Of a stretch of 8,032 bases of DNA, positions 1 to 5,253 are shown piece by piece; position 1 is the stretch's first letter, and the number at the start of each line of letters is the position of its first letter. The notes under the pieces are model-generated. The model made no database searches, was not told the DNA's origin, and was given only the letters and a program-made list of their open reading frames with translations. This stretch comes from QALR01 sp964466625 (lineage in GTDB: Bacteria > Bacillota > Clostridia > Oscillospirales > CAG-272), in assembly GCA_964466625.1 (NCBI GenBank), contig CAYXQF010000087.1, positions 1 to 8,032 of the forward strand, given 5' to 3'. Both the position numbers and the translations under genes were made by a program.

Positions 1-113
1 GCCTCCCCTGTGTAAGGGGAGGTGGCAGCCGTAGGCTGACGGAGGGGTTGTAAAAACAAATGATATACAATCCCTCAGTTGCTCCGCGACAGCTCCCTTT
101 GCACAAGGGAGCC
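1..113. repeat. Pair of inverted ~50-bp hairpin repeats (MITE/REP-like)
   Basis: Two related units face each other. Copy A spans 1-52. Copy B spans 66-113 and matches A when reverse-complemented, ending in TTGTA on both inner edges, with a 13-nt spacer. Each copy folds into an 8-bp stem (2-9 with 15-22; 92-99 with 105-112, 5-nt loops) and a 5-bp stem (26-30 with 34-38; 78-82 with 86-90, 3-nt loops). The smaller stems differ in sequence between copies yet still pair, with one G-T wobble in B. This suggests selection on, or descent from, a folded element. No protein is encoded. Similar GC-rich CTCCC...GGGAG hairpin repeats are common between genes in gut Clostridia as I remember them, but I cannot confirm the family here. 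Copy A starts at the window edge and may extend further left. Confidence 0.75.
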
Positions 114-165
114 TCTGACGGTAATCACTTATTTAATTGTTATCCAGTTAAATGATACTGTCCTT

Positions 166-198
166 AAGAACACAGCGCATATCTGTGTCGCTTTTTTT
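166..198 (+). terminator. Probable intrinsic terminator of an upstream gene
   Basis: A 6-bp stem, ACACAG at 170-175 with CTGTGT at 183-188, has a 7-nt loop. It is followed two bases later by C and seven T (192-198). The stem can be lengthened by 166-168 pairing with 191-193 across a small internal loop. No plus-strand gene ends inside the window before this point, so it would end a gene to the left. The stem is short, so confidence is moderate. Confidence 0.45.
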
Positions 199-233
199 GC
201 GCCGAATTTTTTCGTAAAGAGAAGATTCGGTGC
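199..233. other. 9-bp inverted repeat upstream of spoIIIAA
   Basis: Positions 199-207 pair with 225-233 (GCGCCGAAT with ATTCGGTGC, one G-T wobble) around a 17-nt loop. The right arm overlaps the candidate sigma-E -35 element (232-238). It could be an operator for a dimeric regulator or a chance or mRNA structure. No protein family can be assigned from the sequence. Confidence 0.35.
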
Positions 234-260
234 ATATTTTTCGGGACAAGTAAATATATA
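232..260 (+). promoter_or_regulatory. Candidate sigma-E-type promoter of the spoIIIA operon
   Basis: GCATATT at 232-238 fits the Bacillus sigma-E -35 consensus (KMATATT) completely. After 14 nt, AATATATA at 253-260 keeps the ATA core of the -10 consensus CATACAHT but matches only about 5 of 8 positions. Transcription would start near 267, leaving a very short leader before the Shine-Dalgarno at 273-279. An alternative reading uses CATATTTT at 233-240 as the -10, but its -35 would be poor. Mother-cell sigma-E control of spoIIIA is established in Bacillus and Clostridioides. The exact site here is inferred. Confidence 0.4.
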
Positions 261-286
261 TGTAACAAAACGGAAGGAGAAATCAA

Positions 287-1207
287 ATGAGCGATGAAAT
301 GCTTTTTCGGATATTAAAATATTTTCCGCGTCGGGTGTCAAGCGCTGTTTTGGCATTTGGAGAAACGATTGTGGGTAGCGTCGCTTGGATCTCGGAGATT
401 CGATTGCGAGCGAACGCACCAATGTCTGTGACTTACGGAGAGCGAAATGTTTTCCTTTTTCAAGGGCAAACGGTTATTTGCGATGAAACAGAGGTCGCAG
501 AGACGCTCCAAAGACTTTGTGAAGATTCGGTTCACACTTATAGCGAAACAATCAAGGAAGGCTTTCTTTCGCTTGAAAACGGATATCGGGTGGGGATTTG
601 CGGAACTGTTGGCTTAGAGCATGGAACAATCAAGAGCGTTTACCGTATTTGTTCTCTTTGTGTTCGCATTCCGCACGATGCCCGTGACGTGGCAAGACCG
701 CTTCTTTCTTTCATTGGCGGAAAAGCGGTGCAGAGCGCATTGTTTTATGCGCCACCCAATGTCGGAAAGACGACGCTTATCCGTGATCTGGCAAGGCTGA
801 TCTCATCGGGGCGAGATGCAAAACGGGCATCTTTGATCGATACGCGTAATGAAATTTACGTTGCATCTTGGTTTGATGGGGCGCTTGTCGATGTGTTGCG
901 TGGCTATCCTCGCGCGAAAGGCATCGAGATCGCGACGCGAACGCTTTCGCCGGAAGTGATTTTTTGTGATGAGATTGGTTCCGGTGAAGAATCTTCCGCA
1001 ATCCTTTCCGCACAAAATAGCGGTGTGCCTTTGATCGCTACCGCCCATGCCAAAGATCTGGAAATGCTCCTAAAGCGTCCGAATATCAAAATTCTTTATG
1101 ATAACCGTATTTTTCGTTACTATATCGGTGTTTCTCGGGAACCGATGATGAAAAATTTTCGCTTTGATATTTTTGACGCGGAAAAGGAAGTGGTGACATG
1201 CGGCTGA
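287..1207 (+). CDS. spoIIIAA: Stage III sporulation protein AA (SpoIIIAA), ATPase
   Basis: This is the cytoplasmic (mother-cell) ATPase of the SpoIIIA-SpoIIQ channel, related to secretion ATPases of the type II/IV superfamily; it is thought to energise channel assembly or transport into the forespore. The protein has 306 residues, near the family's usual size. An N-terminal EIRLRANAPMSV segment (37-48) precedes the P-loop APPNVGKTT (155-163), where Ala155 stands in the first Gly position. A DTRNE segment (185-189) occupies the family's usual DERSE site. TLSPEVIFCDEIG (219-231) contains the Walker B Asp228-Glu229, and IATAHA (250-255) follows. The stretch between 190 and 207 looks shorter than in homologues I remember and lacks the NDxGxRTD-type loop. 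ATG at 287 is set by GGAAGGAG at 272-279. The last 10 nt overlap spoIIIAB. The assignment is secure from motifs and operon order. Confidence 0.95.
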   Translation: MSDEMLFRILKYFPRRVSSAVLAFGETIVGSVAWISEIRLRANAPMSVTYGERNVFLFQGQTVICDETEVAETLQRLCEDSVHTYSETIKEGFLSLENGYRVGICGTVGLEHGTIKSVYRICSLCVRIPHDARDVARPLLSFIGGKAVQSALFYAPPNVGKTTLIRDLARLISSGRDAKRASLIDTRNEIYVASWFDGALVDVLRGYPRAKGIEIATRTLSPEVIFCDEIGSGEESSAILSAQNSGVPLIATAHAKDLEMLLKRPNIKILYDNRIFRYYIGVSREPMMKNFRFDIFDAEKEVVTCG

Positions 1208-1701
1208 TCGGTGCGATCTTTTGCTTTCTTGCCTCTTTCTTGGCAGGTGTTTTGGCAGGAAAAAAAGAAAAACAGCGTACCGCAGAGTGTGAAGCGTTTC
1301 TTTCACTTTTTGAATATGTGAAAAATCAAGTCGATTATTTTTTAGCACCGACAAAACTGATCTACAAAAATTTTGAAAATGACGTTTTGGGGGCAGTTGG
1401 CTTTCTGGACGCGCTGAACGATCATGAAAACGATGAGGTTTATTTTAACGCATGGCAGGACGCACTCGAATGTTGCCGTGAAAAACTGACGCTGACGGCG
1501 GCACAATTTGAGATCGTTCGCGCATTTGGCTCTTGCGTCGGAAAGAGTAACGAACGCTTGCAGGTCAATAGTTTTGAATATTATATCAAAGCGATGACTG
1601 CGGAAACCGCGAAGCAAAAAGAAGAAATGAAGAAAAACATCAAGCTTTATCGCACGCTCGGCTTTTCCATCGGTGCGGCGATCGCAATACTTTTGGTTTG
1701 A
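1198..1701 (+). CDS. spoIIIAB: Stage III sporulation protein AB (SpoIIIAB)
   Basis: This membrane component of the mother-cell channel complex has a cytoplasmic helical domain resembling GspF-type secretion platform proteins (family knowledge). The 167-residue length is typical. An N-terminal hydrophobic segment (about 3-20) is followed by a charged, helical, soluble middle region (21-151). The C-terminal hydrophobic segment (about 153-167, FSIGAAIAILLV) ends the protein with no tail. The late conserved stretch TAETAKQKEEMKKNIKLYR lies just before it, which is typical of the family. The ATG at 1198 sits inside the end of spoIIIAA (10-nt overlap), so translation is probably coupled; no strong separate Shine-Dalgarno is seen. 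A 21-nt gap separates it from spoIIIAC. Confidence 0.93.
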   Translation: MRLIGAIFCFLASFLAGVLAGKKEKQRTAECEAFLSLFEYVKNQVDYFLAPTKLIYKNFENDVLGAVGFLDALNDHENDEVYFNAWQDALECCREKLTLTAAQFEIVRAFGSCVGKSNERLQVNSFEYYIKAMTAETAKQKEEMKKNIKLYRTLGFSIGAAIAILLV

Positions 1702-1722
1702 AATGAGAAGAAAGGAAATCCC

Positions 1723-1917
1723 ATGAATACGGAGCTTATTTTGAAGGTGGTCGGCATTGGCATTTTGGTGACGGTCGCCGTACAAATTTTGAATAAATCG
1801 GGCAGGGACGAGCAAGCGATGCTCGTTACCGTGTCGGGCATCATCATCGTGCTTTTGATGCTCGTTCGTGAGATGGGAGGGCTTTTCGATTCCGTGAAAA
1901 GCATCTTTGACTTGTGA
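1723..1917 (+). CDS. spoIIIAC: Stage III sporulation protein AC (SpoIIIAC)
   Basis: This very small integral membrane protein of the SpoIIIA complex has 64 residues, the usual family size. It has two hydrophobic helices (about 5-22 and 33-49) joined by a short polar loop, NKSGRDEQA (24-32), and ends in an amphipathic tail, EMGGLFDSVKSIFDL. Together with AD it is thought to form part of the membrane platform, by analogy to FliQ-like export components (an analogy from the literature, not visible here). The ATG at 1723 has AAAGGA at 1711-1716 six bases upstream. The stop codon TGA (1915-1917) overlaps the GTG start of spoIIIAD as GTGA. Confidence 0.95.
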   Translation: MNTELILKVVGIGILVTVAVQILNKSGRDEQAMLVTVSGIIIVLLMLVREMGGLFDSVKSIFDL

Positions 1918-2297
1918 CGGTCATCAAATTATGCGGTATCGCCGTTTTGGGTTTGATCGCAGTCGTTTTGCTAAAAGGACTTCGTGCGGAATATGCCGTT
2001 TTTGCGGCCATCATCACAGGGATCGTACTTCTCGGCGCGGTGCTCTCGGAGTTTTTTTCCGTGATGGACTATGTGGAGGAAATGACCGCGCTTACCGGCT
2101 TTTCACTCTATTTTGAAGTGATACTGAAGGCGATGGGGATCGGTCTTATTTCGGAGGTGACGGCAGACATCTGCCGCGATAACGGCGCAGGCGCGATCGC
2201 TTCAAAAGTGGAATTCGGCGCGAAAATGGCGATCCTTGTTCTGAGTTTGCCGATCTTAAAAAAACTGCTCGATCTGATCGCGGGGTTTTTGACGTGA
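1914..2297 (+). CDS. spoIIIAD: Stage III sporulation protein AD (SpoIIIAD)
   Basis: This polytopic membrane protein of the SpoIIIA channel has 127 residues, the usual size. It has hydrophobic helices at about 4-21, 27-46 and 103-125. The family's most recognisable motif, GIGLISEVTADICRDNG (75-91), lies on the loop before the last helix. It starts with GTG at 1914, overlapping the AC stop codon by 4 nt. No good Shine-Dalgarno lies in the bases just upstream, so initiation probably depends on ribosomes finishing spoIIIAC. It ends with the same GTGA overlap onto spoIIIAE. The rest of the 5' end offers no better start in frame: the next candidate is a TTG 11 codons in, inside the first helix. Confidence 0.95.
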   Translation: MTVIKLCGIAVLGLIAVVLLKGLRAEYAVFAAIITGIVLLGAVLSEFFSVMDYVEEMTALTGFSLYFEVILKAMGIGLISEVTADICRDNGAGAIASKVEFGAKMAILVLSLPILKKLLDLIAGFLT

Positions 2298-3397
2298 AAA
2301 AACGGATTCTTTTTTTGGTGTTTTTTCTTCTTTTTTTCTTCTCATTTCCCACCTATGCAGATTCTGCCTTGATTCCGTCGACGGAGGAGTTCGAGGTCAC
2401 CGTTCCCAAGGAAATCGAAGAATATCTGCCGCGTGATTTTCTGGAGGCAGATATCGAAAATCTTTATAAAACTTTGGATTTTAACTTCTTTTCTGAGGTT
2501 GGTGTCAAGATCATCGCTTCCGCTGTGCCGAAAGCGACGAAAAATTTCGCAAAGCTTCTGGGACTTTTGCTCGTTGCCGCATGCCTTTCCGCCCTTAAAG
2601 AAACCTTTTCCGGCGGTGCTGTCAAAAGTTCGCTTTCTCTCGTGAATATGCTTTGTGTGGCAGGAGCCGTCTTTGCTGTGACGGAATCTGCGTTTTCTTT
2701 GGCGGAAACTTTTATCTCCTCGCTATCGTCCTTTATGTCCGTTCTGATGCCTGCAATGACGGCGCTAATGATCGCAAGCGGACAAGTCACGACGGCGGCT
2801 GTGATGACAGGGGTGGTTTCGACGGCGCTTTCCGTTTTGGAAACGATCTGTGCAGGGACACTTTTTCCGCTCGTGCGGCTTTGTCTTTGTCTTTCTGCCA
2901 TCTCATCGGTCTTTGGGATCACGGGGATCGGCGGACTCGTGCCGATGCTTCGCCGCATCGTTTCCTATGTGTTTGGCTTCGTCACGCTTTGTCTTTCCGC
3001 AGTTTTGACCTTTCAAGGGATCATTACACGCAGTGCGGATTCGCTTGCCATGCGCGGCATTAAATTCGCTGTCGGCAGTTTTGTGCCTTTTGTAGGCGGT
3101 GCAGTGAATGAGGCGCTTTCCACCGTGATGGGCGGTGTGGGTCTGATCAAGGCTTCTACAGGCGTTGTGGGGGCAGTTTCCGTGTGTTTACTCGCGGCGC
3201 TTCCCATCGTGCAGATCCTTTTTCAGAAAATGTTTTTGGAATTGCTGGTGATCTGCGCTTCGCTTCTTCGCTTGGACGGCGAGAGCCGCCTGATTGCGGA
3301 GATGGCTTCTTTTTTTGGCTATATGGCGGCCCTCATGGCGATCTCAGCGGTATTTTTCATTTTGGCGCTTTCCATTATGGCAAAGGCAGGAGGCTAA
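2294..3397 (+). CDS. spoIIIAE: Stage III sporulation protein AE (SpoIIIAE)
   Basis: This is the large polytopic membrane subunit of the SpoIIIA channel, proposed to be part of its export gate. The 367 residues begin with a clear signal peptide: MKKR, a hydrophobic core rich in Leu and Phe, and likely cleavage after TYA (20-22). A ~60-residue extracytoplasmic segment follows (23-80), then six or more membrane helices from about 84 to 363. The conserved family block near TRSADSLAMRGIKFAVGSF (245-263) followed by VPFVGGAVNEALSTVMGG (264-281) is present. The gene starts at GTG 2294 in a GTGA overlap with spoIIIAD; only a weak GGGG (2282-2285) lies upstream. The signal peptide is encoded by unusually T-rich DNA with runs of seven, six and seven T (2310-2316, 2321-2326, 2331-2337). 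Confidence 0.95.
   Translation: MKKRILFLVFFLLFFFSFPTYADSALIPSTEEFEVTVPKEIEEYLPRDFLEADIENLYKTLDFNFFSEVGVKIIASAVPKATKNFAKLLGLLLVAACLSALKETFSGGAVKSSLSLVNMLCVAGAVFAVTESAFSLAETFISSLSSFMSVLMPAMTALMIASGQVTTAAVMTGVVSTALSVLETICAGTLFPLVRLCLCLSAISSVFGITGIGGLVPMLRRIVSYVFGFVTLCLSAVLTFQGIITRSADSLAMRGIKFAVGSFVPFVGGAVNEALSTVMGGVGLIKASTGVVGAVSVCLLAALPIVQILFQKMFLELLVICASLLRLDGESRLIAEMASFFGYMAALMAISAVFFILALSIMAKAGG
3388..3393 (+). promoter_or_regulatory. Shine-Dalgarno that fixes the spoIIIAF start
   Basis: AGGAGG at 3388-3393 lies inside the last codons of spoIIIAE, 8 nt before ATG 3402. It supports that start over the longer open frame that begins at 3294 within spoIIIAE, which would add 36 residues unlike the family's N-terminus. 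Confidence 0.85.
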
Positions 3398-3401
3398 GAA
3401 C

Positions 3402-3896
3402 ATGACGGAATGGATATCTTATTTTGGAGAGATCATCATCGTAGTGGCGGTTTCCGGTGTGCTTTACACCGCGTCGCCTGACGGAAAAACGAAAAAATAC
3501 GTGCATTTTGTCATCTCGCTCTGTGTGTTGGCGGCAACGGTCTTTCCGCTCATTTCTTTGGCGGAGGATCTGCCGAAAACGATCCTTTCTTTTGAAGATG
3601 CCGCGTCGGACTTGCAGATGCGGCAAGAGGAAGACCTTACAGGTGTTTTGGTGGAAACCAGCAAAGCGGAGATCGAAGAGGCGATCACCGAGCTTCTCTG
3701 CACGAAATTTGATTATGCGGCAGCGGATATCGATGTGAATCTCACACTTGATGAAAGAGACATGCAAAACATCAAGATCACAGCGATTTCCGTCACAGTA
3801 TCGAAAGTGACGACGCAGACAAGGGCGCGTATGAAAGAATATCTGGAGGAGATGTTTCTTGGCGAAACGACGGTGACGGTCACGCCGAAGGGATAG
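3402..3896 (+). CDS. spoIIIAF: Stage III sporulation protein AF (SpoIIIAF)
   Basis: This membrane-anchored component of the SpoIIIA channel has 164 residues. Two hydrophobic helices (about 7-24 and 36-53) are separated by a short basic loop (SPDGKTKKY). A soluble domain (about 55-164) is predicted to lie in the intermembrane space; it has an alpha-helical part rich in Glu/Asp and then alternating strands (DVNLTL, NIKITAISVTVSKV, TVTVTPKG), in line with a ring-building-type fold in this family. The N-terminus MTEWISYFGEIIIVV is typical. The ATG at 3402 is supported by AGGAGG 8 nt upstream. The frame stays open upstream into spoIIIAE, but those codons should not be included. The stop codon TAG (3894-3896) forms part of the next gene's Shine-Dalgarno. 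Confidence 0.93.
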   Translation: MTEWISYFGEIIIVVAVSGVLYTASPDGKTKKYVHFVISLCVLAATVFPLISLAEDLPKTILSFEDAASDLQMRQEEDLTGVLVETSKAEIEEAITELLCTKFDYAAADIDVNLTLDERDMQNIKITAISVTVSKVTTQTRARMKEYLEEMFLGETTVTVTPKG

Positions 3897-3904
3897 GAGG
3901 ATTT

Positions 3905-4408
3905 ATGGGATTTTTGGATAAGCTTTCCGCCAAACAAAAGGGAACTTTGCTCGCTGTGCTTGCGGTGATTGGCGTTGTACTTGTCATTTTCGGGATATTT
4001 TCCGAAAACGATGAGAGTGCCTCGGTAAGAGAAAAAAATATTTCACAAAATTTCGAAACTTTGGAATATATTACGAAGCTCGAAAATAAAATCAGTAACA
4101 TAACAGAACAAATTACAGGTTCGGACGATGTAAAAGTGATCGTCAGTGTTTCTTCAGGGACGGAATACGTTTACGTTTCCAATGAAGAGCTTGATGAAAA
4201 CTATTCCGCGAAGGAATACATCACCGTGCGAACGGAAAACGGCGCAGACACTCTTATTTTGCTCAAAGAAATTTATCCTGATGTGACCGGCGTTTCCGTT
4301 GCTTGCCGTGGTGGCGATGATCCCACGATCCAAATGAAACTGATTCGTGTGATCTCCACCGCCCTCGGAGTTTCCAGCAACCGAATTTGTATTGTTGGCA
4401 TCGAGTAA
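3905..4408 (+). CDS. spoIIIAG: Stage III sporulation protein AG (SpoIIIAG)
   Basis: This bitopic protein's intermembrane domain builds a large ring in the sporulation channel (known from the Bacillus subtilis protein). The 167 residues consist of a short basic N-terminus (MGFLDKLSAKQKG), one membrane helix (about 13-32), a helical stalk (40-72), and a ring-building domain. Its family hallmarks LKEIYPDVTGVSVACRGGDD (120-139) and LGVSSNRICIVGIE (154-167) are both present. Between the two parts lies a strand-rich insert (GTEYVYVSNEEL to EYITVRTENG), which matches the beta-rich insertion of SpoIIIAG. The ATG at 3905 follows AGGAGG at 3895-3900 at only 4 nt, a tight spacing, and that Shine-Dalgarno includes the AF stop codon. 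Confidence 0.95.
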   Translation: MGFLDKLSAKQKGTLLAVLAVIGVVLVIFGIFSENDESASVREKNISQNFETLEYITKLENKISNITEQITGSDDVKVIVSVSSGTEYVYVSNEELDENYSAKEYITVRTENGADTLILLKEIYPDVTGVSVACRGGDDPTIQMKLIRVISTALGVSSNRICIVGIE

Positions 4409-4447
4409 AATGCTCGAAATTACAATGAATTAAAAGGAGAAAACAAG

Positions 4448-5098
4448 ATGAGAAACGAAGAAAGAGCTGCAATGAGAGCAGGTTTGGCAGAAGAAAGCGG
4501 TTGCCTTGAGCTTCCCGAAACAGAAAAGAGAGAATTTAAGTTCAAAAGCTTTTTTTCCACCGGTGAAAACGGAAAGAAAAAATTCGGCATTCGCAATTTG
4601 GTGATTGTATTTTCAGTTTTGCTTATCGGTGCCGCAGTATATGTAAACTGGGCGCTTTTCGGCGGCCCTGAAGATTCCGATGACGTGAACGCAAATCTTC
4701 CCACACAAACGGGTGATACTGTAAACGCAGGTATGGAAGAAGAGGAAGAGGGTACCAATTATTTCGCTGCTTCTCAGATAGAACGCCAGAGGGCGCGTGA
4801 TGAAGCGATCGAGGTTTTGCAGGGCGTAGTTGATGACGCAGCATCTCTTGATGCGGCAAAAGAGCAGGCACTTGCCGATATTGCGGCGATTGCGGCAAAT
4901 ATCGAATTGGAAGCTAACATCGAATCTTTGATCAAAGCCAAAGGATTTGAGGAATGTGTTGCCGTGATCAACGGCGATAAAGCCAATATCATCGTCAGCA
5001 GTGAAGGTCTTAAGCCCAATCAGCTCTCTCAGATCTTGGAGATCGTTTATATTCAGGCAAATATCCTTCCCGCAAACGTGACCATTTCCGAGCAGTAA
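4448..5098 (+). CDS. spoIIIAH: Stage III sporulation protein AH (SpoIIIAH)
   Basis: This mother-cell membrane protein binds forespore SpoIIQ across the intermembrane space, linking the two halves of the channel and helping engulfment (family knowledge). The 216 residues have an unusually long charged N-terminus (1-49). The membrane helix is at about 50-68, ending in AVYVNW, which is common in clostridial homologues. An acidic linker with a run of five Glu (97-101) follows. The C-terminal domain shows the hallmarks YFAASQIERQRARDEAIEVL (105-124), NIESLIKAKGFEECVAVI (157-174) and a final ring-building strand. ATG 4448 has AAGGAGA at 4434-4440, 7 nt upstream. No later good start exists before the helix except M9. 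A 39-nt gap separates it from AG, the widest in the operon. The terminator at 5114-5160 follows it. Confidence 0.95.
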   Translation: MRNEERAAMRAGLAEESGCLELPETEKREFKFKSFFSTGENGKKKFGIRNLVIVFSVLLIGAAVYVNWALFGGPEDSDDVNANLPTQTGDTVNAGMEEEEEGTNYFAASQIERQRARDEAIEVLQGVVDDAASLDAAKEQALADIAAIAANIELEANIESLIKAKGFEECVAVINGDKANIIVSSEGLKPNQLSQILEIVYIQANILPANVTISEQ

Positions 5099-5113
5099 TC
5101 AAAATATGATTGA

Positions 5114-5160
5114 ATACCAAAAACGCCACAGATCTTTTGGATCTGTGGCGTTTTTGGTAT
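5114..5160. terminator. Bidirectional intrinsic terminator between convergent operons
   Basis: Positions 5114-5134 pair perfectly with 5140-5160 (21 bp) around a TTTTG loop. The GC-rich core (GCCACAG) is flanked by five A on the left and five T on the right, so the hairpin has a U-tract in both transcripts. It lies 15 nt after the spoIIIAH stop and also downstream of the minus-strand GH4 gene. It probably ends both units. Confidence 0.9.
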
Positions 5161-5177
5161 GTTATTCCATTGGGATT

Positions 5178-5247
5178 CCAAAGGGAGGAGTCCCTTTGGC
5201 AGAGCGCCGAGATGGCATCTCGGACAGGGGTCGGGACAGCGTCCCGA
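5178..5247. repeat. Array of three hairpins downstream of the GH4 gene
   Basis: Three perfect, adjacent stem-loops occur: 5178-5186 with 5191-5199 (9 bp, 4-nt loop), 5207-5213 with 5217-5223 (7 bp, 3-nt loop), and 5231-5237 with 5241-5247 (7 bp, 3-nt loop), separated by 7-nt linkers. None has a T-tract, so they are not standard terminators. The array is non-coding and lies between the bidirectional terminator and the GH4 stop codon (5254-5256), so it would form the 3' untranslated region of the minus-strand transcript. It looks like an interspersed intergenic repeat or a structured RNA end. Copy number cannot be known from one window. Confidence 0.65.
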
Positions 5248-5253
5248 TTTCGA

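Noticed and set aside
155..163. Loss of ATPase activity in SpoIIIAA because of Ala155 in the P-loop.
   Set aside because: The essential Gly160-Lys161-Thr162 and Walker B acids are present, and small residues at the first position occur in P-loop proteins. The substitution alone does not imply inactivity. Numbers here are residue positions.
3294..3401. A longer SpoIIIAF starting at 3294.
   Set aside because: The extra 36 codons overlap spoIIIAE, give an Arg/Trp-rich sequence unlike the family's N-terminus, and lack a ribosome binding site. ATG 3402 has AGGAGG at 8 nt.
4401..4417. A small hairpin over the spoIIIAG stop codon (TCGAG with CTCGA).
   Set aside because: It has only 5 bp with a 7-nt loop and no T-tract, which is common by chance.
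5231..5247. The hairpin nearest the GH4 stop codon as that gene's terminator.
   Set aside because: On the minus strand it is followed by a C-rich stretch, not a T-tract. The palindrome at 5114-5160 is a better terminator.
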